NCBI RefSeq assembly: GCF_000185385.1
Contig: NZ_GL622296.1
Location: 2,077,252-2,141,251 of the forward strand
Direction: 5' to 3'
Source: Lachnoanaerobaculum saburreum DSM 3986
GTDB lineage: Bacteria; Bacillota; Clostridia; Lachnospirales; Lachnospiraceae
DNA length: 64,000 nucleotides
Shown here: piece by piece, positions 35,558 through 44,631 of the stretch
Layout of the letters: each line of letters starts with the position of its first letter
Numbering within the stretch: position 1 is the stretch's first letter
Notes under the pieces: model-generated
Databases searched by the model: none
Told to the model about the DNA's origin: nothing
Seen by the model: the letters and a program-made list of their open reading frames with translations, nothing else
Program-made: the position numbers and the translations under genes

Positions 35558-37749
35558 CCTGAACTATAAGGATTATCAGGAGTTATCAGCTCCTCACCCT
35601 TCTCCTCTTGCATGTAGTCACTTACAAAAGGCGGTCTCTTAGGTAAATTATTATTAATATTACTCTGCCACTCTTCATCTGTCAATCTTTCATCATTCAC
35701 AAACTCGAAGTAGTCAAATACCGCACCTCTTGTCAAATATAACTTTCCTTCTATAGGTACGGCCACATACATCTCCGCCGCATTTCCTACACCTACCTCA
35801 AGGTATCCCGCCTCCCTGTCGGACATTGCAGAATGTATGTCCGCTATCTGTGCCATATGTTTACCCGCCTCCGATTTTATCTGATACCAATCCTGAACTT
35901 CCGCAATACTGCTGCTTAGATACTCCAGTGTTCCTCCATATGTCATCAATGTGTCATACTCTTCAAATGTAAGTTTCTCACCGTTAAGTTCTTTTATAGA
36001 GCATTTTTTCAAAAACTCAAGCAAATCAAGTATATTTTGACATTTGTATTTCATACTTTCACTGATACCGTTTCTCTGTGACAGTCCGTCCATAGTTTGA
36101 TTTGTAAGCCAAATAAGTCTGTTATAGAATTCAGGATTCGGCTCAACATATCCCATAATCTCAGGCGGCTCCTCTTCTTCTCCGCCACATTCAACACCGC
36201 TTTGGGCACCGTATAATATAGTATCATGCCTAAGTTCCGCCCAACTTCCAAGTGCCGTAGAAAGTGATTTATCCTCCCAAGCACTGCTTCTCATAAAATT
36301 CGGATATCCGTCAGAAAATCTTTGATTCAGACTCTCCAATGTAAATAACCATGTATTATATATATTTCCAGTTTTGTCTTTAATTGTTCTTGCATCAAAC
36401 TCTGATTTTATTTTATTGTATTCTTCTTTGTATCCCGACCATTCTTTTGACGGATGATACATCAAATCCAATATTTCATCAGCTCTCTCTGAACCAAGCA
36501 CAGCCATTACATCAAGTCCGCTTGGAAAAGGTCTCTTTTCATTTGAAAGTCTGCTAAGTATCTCGGAGTCGGGAATATATCTTTGTCCCATAAATCTGAA
36601 GCACAGCCCTATAGAAGGATTTTTTATTCTTGCAACCTTTACCTTATTAAGTTCATCATACAGTTTATCCATTCCGGCAGCTATATCCGAAACTTCAGGC
36701 ATTTTCCCATAAGCCTGTTTGATAATCTCACCAAACTCAAGCGGATTTATATCATTTGTGCTTCCGACAAAAAACTCCGTTATAGCATATATATCTTCCC
36801 ATAAATCCGTTCCTTTTTCCTTTGGCAGTTCTTGTAAAGCTTTAGTAGATATAATTGACATATATGCACCTTCCTCATCTCTTTTCCCGTAAGAATCATA
36901 AAGGACAAAAGGTACAACTCCATACACACTCATTGCTTCAAAATATTCCTTTAATGTATCGGTTCTTGTATAATGCCCTCTCACCTTAAAAAGGCTATAA
37001 TCAACATCTGTACCTGCTATATCTGAGTGATTTTCAGTCTCCGACTTTATATTTGAATATTCCTTCTCTACAATACTTTCTATTTCTTCCGGCAAATCAC
37101 TTCTGTCTTGTTTTAAGAGTTTTTCACATAGTGCAAAATATGCCAATGTTCTTCCCACAATCGCCTTTTCATCAGCTTTATCCGCCTCATTATACTTTTG
37201 AGACAGAATATTTACCATATTTGTATTAAGTTGCTTCAGCTCTGCATATAGTTTTTCTTCCTCAGTTTCTCTAAGCGTATAGTCATAGAATATATGATAT
37301 AATTGCAACACTGAATCTGTACTTATAAAGCTCGGTATCTTATTGTATGTATTGCTCTCATATATATAAAACAGCTGTCCGCTGTCTGTAGGATTTACGA
37401 CGAAGCCGTTTTTTTCAATCATCGCTCTTTGTGTAGCATTCAGATTTCCGAATTTATCAATGTTTTCTATATTGGACAGATTACTCTCTACCTTTATATC
37501 GGGAACATTTGCCCTTACCTCAAGCGGAGTATACTCTCCGTTTCCTGAATAAAACTCAAGCTTCGGCAACTCATATCCCAAACTTTTTGCCAAAGCTTTA
37601 TCACTTTTTTTATCGTCTGTGTCGTCCTTATTTCCCGTTGCAACTTTTACTTTATCATCACTGTTGTTTATTTTAACTTTTATGGTATATCCACAGGAAG
37701 TTACAATCAGTCCCATGGCTATCACCATTGATAAAACTTCTTTCTTCAT
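35551..37749 (-). CDS. DUF3160 lipoprotein
   Basis: A 732-residue lipoprotein (signal peptide with lipobox IVTSC, Cys near residue 19) whose whole mature part resembles the DUF3160 family, for which no function is known. Typical stretches are FVVNPTDSGQLFYIYE, IPSFISTDSVLQLYHIFYDYTLR, LRHDTILYGAQSGVECGG and TRGAVFDYFEF. A TTG at 37776 gives a longer frame, but AGGGAG six bases before the ATG at 37749 decides the start. It is the centre of the envelope cassette. Confidence 0.85.
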   Translation of the reverse strand: MKKEVLSMVIAMGLIVTSCGYTIKVKINNSDDKVKVATGNKDDTDDKKSDKALAKSLGYELPKLEFYSGNGEYTPLEVRANVPDIKVESNLSNIENIDKFGNLNATQRAMIEKNGFVVNPTDSGQLFYIYESNTYNKIPSFISTDSVLQLYHIFYDYTLRETEEEKLYAELKQLNTNMVNILSQKYNEADKADEKAIVGRTLAYFALCEKLLKQDRSDLPEEIESIVEKEYSNIKSETENHSDIAGTDVDYSLFKVRGHYTRTDTLKEYFEAMSVYGVVPFVLYDSYGKRDEEGAYMSIISTKALQELPKEKGTDLWEDIYAITEFFVGSTNDINPLEFGEIIKQAYGKMPEVSDIAAGMDKLYDELNKVKVARIKNPSIGLCFRFMGQRYIPDSEILSRLSNEKRPFPSGLDVMAVLGSERADEILDLMYHPSKEWSGYKEEYNKIKSEFDARTIKDKTGNIYNTWLFTLESLNQRFSDGYPNFMRSSAWEDKSLSTALGSWAELRHDTILYGAQSGVECGGEEEEPPEIMGYVEPNPEFYNRLIWLTNQTMDGLSQRNGISESMKYKCQNILDLLEFLKKCSIKELNGEKLTFEEYDTLMTYGGTLEYLSSSIAEVQDWYQIKSEAGKHMAQIADIHSAMSDREAGYLEVGVGNAAEMYVAVPIEGKLYLTRGAVFDYFEFVNDERLTDEEWQSNINNNLPKRPPFVSDYMQEEKGEELITPDNPYSSGC

Positions 37750-37779
37750 ACATTTCTCCCTTGCATTTATACTCAAACA

Positions 37780-38496
37780 CTATTCAATTAATATTTTTCC
37801 GTCTATAAACTTCACCTCTCTTTCTTTTCCGTCGGCAATCAGTTTTATCTCTGTGACAGTGCTATCAAACATAAGTTTTTTAAATTCTTCATGGCTTTGT
37901 ATAAATAAATCAAAACCGAATCCGTTCCATTTATATACTGCCAAAACTCTGTTCTTGTCTTCAAGTTCTTCTATTGAAATAATCTCCGATACTTTGTCAT
38001 TATCGATATCTGCTAACTTAAAATCGTCAAACGGTCTTGAGAGTCTTGATCCCAACCAAAGCGGTACCAGTTTTCCGTACTTAAAATTATAAAAAAAAGG
38101 TCTCTTAGCTAATGCATTATGAAACTTTACTTTTTTATACATCACAATACTTATATCTAATTTGCCGTCTCCGTCAACATCTCCAAGTTGCACTTTTGAC
38201 GGTTTCATATTTGAAAAATCAAAACTGTAATCCGGTTCACTCCCCAATATTATCTTACCGTCATCTATAGTAAATTCTTTATATATTTCAACAAATTTCC
38301 CATAAGCCTCTTTTGTAGGCAGTTTTTTTCTCTCTCCGCCGTCATTTACAGCTATCAATTCGTAGGTTCCGTCAGAGTCTATATCTCCTGTACAGTATGA
38401 AATAATATCTTTGTTTGATATATTGGAATCTGAAACCTTGTTGCATGATATAAGTACAGGAACCATACATATAAAAATCATTAATTTTTTATACAA
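37780..38496 (-). CDS. FG-GAP/VCBS-like repeat lipoprotein
   Basis: A 238-residue lipoprotein (lipobox VLISC) with three calcium-loop-like repeats typical of FG-GAP/VCBS beta-propeller blades: TGDIDSDGTYELIAV, LGDVDGDGKLDISIV and LADIDNDKVSEIISI. Three repeats are too few for a full propeller, so it may be a partial or oligomeric one. The start is TTG at 38496, set by GGGAGG; the next ATG is too far away. It is the first gene of the cassette, 30 bases before DUF3160. The function is unknown. Confidence 0.8.
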   Translation of the reverse strand: MYKKLMIFICMVPVLISCNKVSDSNISNKDIISYCTGDIDSDGTYELIAVNDGGERKKLPTKEAYGKFVEIYKEFTIDDGKIILGSEPDYSFDFSNMKPSKVQLGDVDGDGKLDISIVMYKKVKFHNALAKRPFFYNFKYGKLVPLWLGSRLSRPFDDFKLADIDNDKVSEIISIEELEDKNRVLAVYKWNGFGFDLFIQSHEEFKKLMFDSTVTEIKLIADGKEREVKFIDGKILIE

Positions 38497-38529
38497 TTTT
38501 CCTCCCACAATTACCCTTATATGACAGAC

Positions 38530-38578
38530 AATAAGACTTATTTTCTCATCATATAAAGCATCCGGTCTAATATGTCAA
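38530..38578 (-). promoter_or_regulatory. promoter and dyad of the envelope cassette
   Basis: The minus strand has a consensus TTGACA (38578-38573), a 17-base spacer and TATATG (38555-38550); TATGAT two bases further is an alternative -10. Just downstream is the 13-base palindrome AATAAG-A-CTTATT (38530-38542), near the transcription start, a possible operator. Confidence 0.6.
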
Positions 38579-38673
38579 AATATTGTAAATTTAATATTCT
38601 ATACTTATGCCGTTTCTTATATTATAATATGCATCTTTTCTTTATGCAATCAATATACAACCGGTGTTTTTGC

Positions 38674-38699
38674 AATAAAATAGACTCCGAAGCGGAGCC
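38674..38699 (-). terminator. rnpB terminator
   Basis: On the minus strand GGCTCCG-CTT-CGGAGTC folds into a tight 7-pair stem (one G-U) directly after the RNase P RNA, followed by TATTTTATT. Confidence 0.75.
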
Positions 38700-39012
38700 T
38701 AAGCAAAACATAAGCCGGGTTATGTATTAAACGGTCATCTATCTGGTCCTTATGTTACCACAAGGCTCTAGCAACCTACCTGAATATCGGACGGGCAGCC
38801 CTATTCGCTTCGGTCTTGCTTCGGATGGGGTTTACACTGCCTTTTATGTTACCATACAAGCGGTGGTCTCTTACACCACCTTTTCACCCTTACCTTTCGG
38901 CGGTTATTTTCTGTTGCACTTTCCTTAGAGTCGCCTCTACCGGATGTTATCCGGCATCCTGCCCTATAAAGCCCGGACTTTCCTCACATTTGTGCGACCG
39001 TCTGTTTTACTA
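38700..39012 (-). ncRNA. rnpB: RNase P RNA, class A
   Basis: Catalytic RNA of RNase P, which removes 5' leaders from pre-tRNAs. On the minus strand the conserved core GAGGAAAGTCCGGGCT (complement at about 38979-38994) is followed by TAGGGCAG, AAAGTGCAACAGAAA, CCGCCG...GGTAAGGGTGAAA and, near the 3' end, AACCCGGCTTA. The ends AGTAAAAC (5') and GTTTTGCTT (3') can pair as helix P1, and a promoter predicts a 5' end near 39012. Ends are accurate to a few bases only. Confidence 0.95.
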
Positions 39013-39018
39013 AATGAT

Positions 39019-39047
39019 ACTTTAACATCAGACAGTAATTTTGGCAA
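39019..39047 (-). promoter_or_regulatory. rnpB promoter
   Basis: TTGCCA (39047-39042), a 17-base spacer and TAAAGT (39024-39019) on the minus strand predict a start at about 39012, exactly where the P1 helix begins. It lies in the short gap after tmcAL. Confidence 0.55.
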
Positions 39048-39054
39048 GTTAAAA

Positions 39055-40335
39055 TTATAAAATGACCATTCTCCTTCTATATGGATTATAAGGATTCTTG
39101 CCATACTTTTCAAAATATATTGAGTTATATAAGAAGTCACAATATATATTATTTTCAAATATTTTAAGACTTATTTCACTTAAGAGTTTTTTTGCACTGC
39201 TCATCTTGCTGATAACAGGCTTTCTACTTCTTAATTTTAATTCAGATAAAAGCCTGACAGCGGACTTTTTAAAACCGAGCAGTACCGGGTAAGCAGCTAT
39301 ATCACTCTCCATTTTAATCTCTTTAAGTTCCTTCTTTTTATGATTTAAAAGGATATGAAAGATTGCTCTGCTTATCCTTGTATAAGTAAAATTCTTACTC
39401 TTTAAGCTTAAAATAAAATCTTCAAAACTCTTGCTTTTAATCTCATTTATATTTTGTTTTATTGTATTTGCCAGTTCATTCGATACATCACAGTATGAAT
39501 TCAGCTCCTCTCCGGTATATATTTTATCCAAAAAATTCCTTTGTACCGTAAACAAAAAATCATCTTCAAATATTGCCCCTGTGGAATTTAGAATATCTAT
39601 ATTTTCTTTAGGTATCACATTTATAAATTTATCGTTACAAAATATATTATAATTACTGCTTTCTCTTGCTTTAAACAGTTCATTTCTTATAGCTGTGGCG
39701 GAAGCAAATTTGTCCTTTTCCATATCTTTTTTATGATATCCGCTCCCGCTTCTACCTATTATTATCGGCTTTATATTTGAGTTTATAAGCTTTATATTTT
39801 TAAGATATTCTACTGCAAGTATATTATTGGGAGATGAAAGTATCTCTTTTATCTGAAATGCTTTTTGCCCGTCTTGAATTACATCACCAAATCCACCGTC
39901 CATTATTGCACTATGTCTTGCCTTGGCATAGTTTAATCCCGATTTTATATATTTTTTTATAGACAGCTCTGTTTGTTTTTCAAGTAAAATATCCGATATC
40001 GTATCTAAAAGCTTACGGTTATCATTTTCCGCACCAAATGATATATAGTCAACTCCCAGTATATCAAGCAGACTTATACCAAACTGTGCAAAGTCAGATG
40101 CACTTGCTCCGCTAAAAAAACTCGGGATTTCAAAGACTGCATCTATGCCGGCATTCAGTGCAGTCTTTGTTCTTACGCTCTTTTCAAAAACAGCCGGAGC
40201 GCCCCTTTGCACATAGTTACCGCTCATTATTGCTATTACATAGTCCGCACCTGAAACTTCCTTAGCTCTTTTTATTTGATATCTATGTCCCATATGAAAA
40301 GGATTATATTCCGCAATAATCCCTAAAATCTTCAT
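39055..40335 (-). CDS. tmcAL: tRNA(Met) cytidine acetate ligase
   Basis: Acetylates the wobble cytidine of elongator tRNA-Met using acetate and ATP (TmcAL/YlbM family). The nucleotidyltransferase fold begins MKILGIIAEYNPFHMGH with the HxGH ATP motif, then MSGNYVQRGAPAVFEK and EIPSFFSGASASDFA. At 426 residues it has normal length. A TTG at 40356 would extend it; GAGGTGG before the ATG at 40335 decides. It follows dapB after 65 bases without a terminator. Confidence 0.92.
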   Translation of the reverse strand: MKILGIIAEYNPFHMGHRYQIKRAKEVSGADYVIAIMSGNYVQRGAPAVFEKSVRTKTALNAGIDAVFEIPSFFSGASASDFAQFGISLLDILGVDYISFGAENDNRKLLDTISDILLEKQTELSIKKYIKSGLNYAKARHSAIMDGGFGDVIQDGQKAFQIKEILSSPNNILAVEYLKNIKLINSNIKPIIIGRSGSGYHKKDMEKDKFASATAIRNELFKARESSNYNIFCNDKFINVIPKENIDILNSTGAIFEDDFLFTVQRNFLDKIYTGEELNSYCDVSNELANTIKQNINEIKSKSFEDFILSLKSKNFTYTRISRAIFHILLNHKKKELKEIKMESDIAAYPVLLGFKKSAVRLLSELKLRSRKPVISKMSSAKKLLSEISLKIFENNIYCDFLYNSIYFEKYGKNPYNPYRRRMVIL

Positions 40336-40400
40336 ATCCACCTCTAAATACGGCAATCAGATTAGTGATTACCTGAAACAGCAGTCAAAATGATAGACTT

Positions 40401-41156
40401 TTATTTGATTACATCACTCATATCATATAGCCCTTTTGACTTTCCGACTAAGAATTTTGCGGCGGATATTGCACCGTTTGCAAAAATCTTTCTGGAGTAC
40501 GCTCTATGGTTAAATGAAATCACTTCATCTTCACCTGCAAATATAACATCATGGTCACCTACTATTGTACCGCCTCTTACAGATGACAGGCCTATTTCAT
40601 CATCTTTTCTCGGCTCATGTCTTTTGCTTCTGTCATAAGTATATTCAAGCTTTTCATCCATATTTTTATTTACAGCATCTGCAAGCAAAATTGCGGTTCC
40701 GCTCGGCGCATCAAGTTTTCTTCTGTGATGTGCCTCCACTATCTCTATATCAAAGCCTGCTTTCCTTAGTGTCGGAGCTATATCAGCCAATACCTTTGAC
40801 AATATATTGATTCCAAGTGACATGTTTGCAGAGCGAAGAATAGGGGTTGCCGATGAAAGTTCTTTTATTCTGTCAATCTGTGCATCACTAAGTCCTGTAG
40901 TACAGATTACTGCCGGAATCTTTTTCTCCTCTATAAAATCAAGCAGGTTGTCAACAGCTTTTACAGAGGCAAAGTCGATAACGGCATCCGCCTCTATATC
41001 AATCTTTCTTATATCATCAAATATCGGAAAAACTGATTTTGTATCGGTATTTAGATCTACACCCGCAACTATCTCCATATTTTCATCTGACGCCACAAGT
41101 TCGGCTACCACCTTACCCATAGCGCCGTTTGCACCGTTTAATATAACCTTAATCAT
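40401..41156 (-). CDS. dapB: 4-hydroxy-tetrahydrodipicolinate reductase
   Basis: Reduces hydroxy-tetrahydrodipicolinate in lysine and diaminopimelate synthesis. It has NAD(P)-binding NGANGAMGKVVAE at the N-terminus, TTGLSDAQ, and the catalytic EAHHRRKLDAPSGTA. At 251 residues it has normal length. Its ATG overlaps the dapA TAA by one base (TAATG), so the pair is translationally coupled. The product feeds both peptidoglycan and lysine. Confidence 0.96.
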   Translation of the reverse strand: MIKVILNGANGAMGKVVAELVASDENMEIVAGVDLNTDTKSVFPIFDDIRKIDIEADAVIDFASVKAVDNLLDFIEEKKIPAVICTTGLSDAQIDRIKELSSATPILRSANMSLGINILSKVLADIAPTLRKAGFDIEIVEAHHRRKLDAPSGTAILLADAVNKNMDEKLEYTYDRSKRHEPRKDDEIGLSSVRGGTIVGDHDVIFAGEDEVISFNHRAYSRKIFANGAISAAKFLVGKSKGLYDMSDVIK

Positions 41157-42037
41157 TATAAAATACCGTACTCCTTCATAGCCTTAGCCAAAACTTCTTC
41201 ATGTGCTTTCTCCATTTGTGTAAGCGGAAGTCTTAGCGGTCCTACATTCTTTCCCTGAAGATTCATAGCGGCCTTTACAGGTATAGGGTTCACCTCTGTA
41301 AACAAATTGATAATAACATCAAGTGCCTCTATTTGCATCTTTCTTGCTTTAAATATATCTCCGTCAAGTGCGGCTTGGCACATTTCATGAGTCTGTCTCG
41401 GTGCCACATTTGACAGTACCGATATAACTCCCTTTGCACCTATACTCATAAGTGCGACCACCTGGTCGTCATTTCCTGAATACATATCTATCTGCGGGCA
41501 AAGTCTTAAAGTTTTTATTGCATTTGAGAAATTACCGCTTGCCTCTTTTACGCCGACTATATTCTCTACATTATTTACCAGATAGGCAATAGTATCCGGC
41601 TCGATATTCACTCCTGTTCTGCCCGGTATATTGTAAAGAATAACAGGAATATCAATTGCCTGTGCAATAGAACTGAAGTGTTTAATAAGACCGTTTTGTG
41701 TTGCCTTATTATAATATGGTGAAACTACCAATACACCGTCTGCACCATACTTTTTTGCCTCCTTTGAAAACTCTATCGCCGTCTCTGTGGAATTTGAACC
41801 TGTGCCTGCAACTACCGGAATTCGCTTATTCACTATATCAATTGTTTTCTTTATTACATCCAAATGCTCTTCAACTGTAAGAGTAGATGCCTCTCCTGTA
41901 GTACCGCAGGATATAATTGCATCTGTACCCCCTGCGATTTGCTCCTCAAGTATTTCTTCCAGTTTATTATAATTTACGCTTAGATCCTCATTCATAGGTG
42001 TAACAAGTGCAACACCTGCTCCTTCAAATATAGCCAT
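41156..42037 (-). CDS. dapA: 4-hydroxy-tetrahydrodipicolinate synthase
   Basis: Condenses pyruvate with aspartate semialdehyde. The Schiff-base lysine is in GVKEASGN, the proton-relay tyrosine in YNIPGRTGVN, and the pyruvate-binding CGTTGEASTL is near residue 44. AGGAGG precedes the ATG. It follows the CLC gene by 9 bases, and the aspartokinase that supplies its substrate pathway is also in the window (57.3-58.6 kb). I see no lysine riboswitch. Confidence 0.96.
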   Translation of the reverse strand: MAIFEGAGVALVTPMNEDLSVNYNKLEEILEEQIAGGTDAIISCGTTGEASTLTVEEHLDVIKKTIDIVNKRIPVVAGTGSNSTETAIEFSKEAKKYGADGVLVVSPYYNKATQNGLIKHFSSIAQAIDIPVILYNIPGRTGVNIEPDTIAYLVNNVENIVGVKEASGNFSNAIKTLRLCPQIDMYSGNDDQVVALMSIGAKGVISVLSNVAPRQTHEMCQAALDGDIFKARKMQIEALDVIINLFTEVNPIPVKAAMNLQGKNVGPLRLPLTQMEKAHEEVLAKAMKEYGIL

Positions 42038-42046
42038 AAAATCCTC

Positions 42047-43372
42047 CTAACTATTTTGTCTTTTCTTTCTAATACTCACTGCATCCGAGCCGACATATCT
42101 TGCCTCAGTTTTTGAATACGCAAACTTTTGTGAACTGTACAGTCCATAATAGCCTGACAATACAAAACTTACTCCTACTACTATAGCATAATAGTTTACC
42201 CCAAGGCTACCACAAAATTCAATACCCATAAAGATAGAAGCTATAGGACAGTTTGTAACTCCTACAAAACAGGCAATCATACCGCATGCGGTACATAATT
42301 CATATGGCAGTCCGAAAAATCTGGCAAAAGCACCTCCGAAAGTCGCACCTATAACGAATGTAGGAACTATCTCTCCTCCTTTGAAGCCTCCTCCCATTAC
42401 TACCGCAGTAAAAAGAATCTTCATAAGAAATGCCTCATATCTGACATTTCCGCTCATGCTTTTTTCAATCAGCCAAAAGCCTCCGCCGTTGTAGTCTCTG
42501 CTTCCTGAGAGTATAGTTAATATTATAAATAAAATTGCCGCAACTACAATCCTAATATACGGATTTTTAAAATATTTTTTATAAATATTTGCACTTTCAT
42601 GCATTACCACTGAAAAAAGTATTGCAACCATAGCTGTAAGTGCGGCAAGAAGTATCATAAACCCTATAAGTTTGAAGTTCCACTCGGGAGCTCTTTGCAT
42701 TATAAACTTCTCTACAGGTGTATTCACAAGCTTTGCCACATATACCGCAATATATGATGAAAGCAGACATGGTATAAGTGCCGCATGATACATCACTCCC
42801 ACGCTGAATATCTCCATACTGAATATGGATGCCGATATAGGTGTTCCAAACAGTGCGGAAAAGCAGGATGCCATTCCACACATTATTGCAATATTTATAT
42901 CCGCCTTATCTGAAAATGAAGTTTGTCCAAGCTTTAACTTCCTGCCTATAAAGTTTCCGAGGCTTCCGCCTATCTGTAGGGCCGCACCCTCTCTGCCTGC
43001 ACTTCCACAACCCAAATGTGTCAAAAAGGAAGAAATATATATAGCAGGTGCCATCTTCAGCGGTATAGTCTCACCTGAGGATATAGAGTCTATTACCCAG
43101 TTTGTTCCTCTCGGATTGTCAGCATTTATAAAGTGATACAGTGCCGCAATTATAAGTCCGAATAAAGGTAAGAGATAGAGTGTATAGTTGTGGCTTTGCC
43201 AAAATTCGGTTGCAAAACTTATAACATGTCCGAAGCTGGCTCCTGCAAGTCCTACAACTACTCCTATTATGATTGAAAATATCCCCCATTTTATAAAATA
43301 TATTATATTAGTTTTAAAATTTACTGTTTTTAAAAATTCGCTAATATCTATATTCACTTTTTCATCAAGCAT
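42047..43372 (-). CDS. CLC-family anion channel/antiporter
   Basis: A 441-residue polytopic CLC protein. The pore motifs are atypical: GCGSAGREGAALQ at the GREGP position (with the gating Glu), and GGGFKGGEIVPTFVIG where chloride members have GxFxP; GVTNCPIAS follows. Motifs of this GGE(V/I)xP kind occur in the fluoride/proton antiporter (CLC-F) branch and its relatives, so fluoride export is possible but unproven. It overlaps the ilvA stop by 8 bases, and no fluoride riboswitch is present. Confidence 0.87.
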   Translation of the reverse strand: MLDEKVNIDISEFLKTVNFKTNIIYFIKWGIFSIIIGVVVGLAGASFGHVISFATEFWQSHNYTLYLLPLFGLIIAALYHFINADNPRGTNWVIDSISSGETIPLKMAPAIYISSFLTHLGCGSAGREGAALQIGGSLGNFIGRKLKLGQTSFSDKADINIAIMCGMASCFSALFGTPISASIFSMEIFSVGVMYHAALIPCLLSSYIAVYVAKLVNTPVEKFIMQRAPEWNFKLIGFMILLAALTAMVAILFSVVMHESANIYKKYFKNPYIRIVVAAILFIILTILSGSRDYNGGGFWLIEKSMSGNVRYEAFLMKILFTAVVMGGGFKGGEIVPTFVIGATFGGAFARFFGLPYELCTACGMIACFVGVTNCPIASIFMGIEFCGSLGVNYYAIVVGVSFVLSGYYGLYSSQKFAYSKTEARYVGSDAVSIRKKRQNS

Positions 43373-44594
43373 TATATGTTCCTTTGCTTCTTACAAGTTT
43401 CGGCCTGTAACCCTCTTTATTAAGTCTTTCAACTATCTGCTCCTTATGCTCCGTTCCGTAAGCTTCTATAGTGATTCTAAGCTCTACAGCCGCATTTCTG
43501 TTTATACTGATAAACTGATTATGCTCAAGCTTAATAACATTTCCTCTTTCACTTGCAAGCAAATCGGCCACCTTTGCAAGCTCGCCCGGCTTATCCGGCA
43601 ACAATACGGATACTGTAAATATTCTGTCTCTGGCAATAAGTCCATGCTGTATAAGTGATGCCATTGTGATAACATCCATATTTCCGCCGCTTAAAATAGC
43701 AACAATCTTCTTTCCCTTTACATCAAGGTGCTTTAATGCCGCCACTGTAAGCAGACCTGAATTTTCTACTATCATCTTATGGTTCTCCACCATATCAAGG
43801 AATGATACTATAAGCTCATTGTCATTGATTGTGATTATATCGTCCACATTCTCTTTAACATAATTAAATAACTTATCTCCGGGTGTCTTTACCGCCGTAC
43901 CGTCTGCAATAGTGTTTGCTGAAGGTAATGTAACTATATGCCCTTCTTTGACAGATGCCTTCATACAGGCGGCATTCTCAGGCTCTACACCTATTACATG
44001 AATATTCGGATTTAACATCTTTGCAAGTGTTGCCACTCCGGCACAAAGTCCGCCTCCACCTATAGGTACAAGTATAATATCCACCGTAGGTAATTCTTTG
44101 ATTATCTCCATTGCAATACTGCCCTGCCCTGTAGCCACTGTAAGGTCATTAAACGGATGTACAAATGTAGCACCGCTCTCCTTTGCATACTCCATAGCCT
44201 TTGTGGCGGCCTCATCAAATACATCACCGTAGAGTTCTACGGTTGCACCGTAGTTTTTGGTTCTGTTTATCTTTATAAGAGGTGTTGTTGTAGGCATAAA
44301 TACTGTAGCCTTTATTTTAGCCAGTTTTGCAGCATATGCTACTCCCTGTGCATGGTTTCCGGCTGAAGCTGTCACAATTCCTTTTGCTTTTTCCTCATCG
44401 GAAAGTGTTGAAATCTTATAGTATGCTCCTCTAAGCTTATATGCTCCTGTATATTGCATATTTTCAGGCTTGAAATATACCTTATTTCCTGACTGTTCCG
44501 AGAAAAACTCGCTAAATACAAGTTTTGTCTCTGATGTCACCTTTTGTACAAGCTCACTTGCCTCTTCAAATTTTTCCAATGTAAATTCCTTCAT
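43365..44594 (-). CDS. ilvA: threonine ammonia-lyase with ACT domain
   Basis: PLP enzyme that deaminates threonine to 2-oxobutyrate, the entry to isoleucine synthesis or to threonine catabolism. The PLP lysine is in YTGAYKLRGA near residue 53, the phosphate loop is GGGGLCAG, and SGGN follows. A single C-terminal ACT domain starts near residue 330 (FTVSVLLPDKPGELAKVADL). At 409 residues it is the short form shared by several Gram-positives, which may be catabolic (TdcB-like) or biosynthetic; sequence alone does not settle which. Confidence 0.91.
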   Translation of the reverse strand: MKEFTLEKFEEASELVQKVTSETKLVFSEFFSEQSGNKVYFKPENMQYTGAYKLRGAYYKISTLSDEEKAKGIVTASAGNHAQGVAYAAKLAKIKATVFMPTTTPLIKINRTKNYGATVELYGDVFDEAATKAMEYAKESGATFVHPFNDLTVATGQGSIAMEIIKELPTVDIILVPIGGGGLCAGVATLAKMLNPNIHVIGVEPENAACMKASVKEGHIVTLPSANTIADGTAVKTPGDKLFNYVKENVDDIITINDNELIVSFLDMVENHKMIVENSGLLTVAALKHLDVKGKKIVAILSGGNMDVITMASLIQHGLIARDRIFTVSVLLPDKPGELAKVADLLASERGNVIKLEHNQFISINRNAAVELRITIEAYGTEHKEQIVERLNKEGYRPKLVRSKGTYNA

Positions 44595-44631
44595 TACTTA
44601 TTGCCTCGCTTCTTTTTTAGACAGCCTTATC

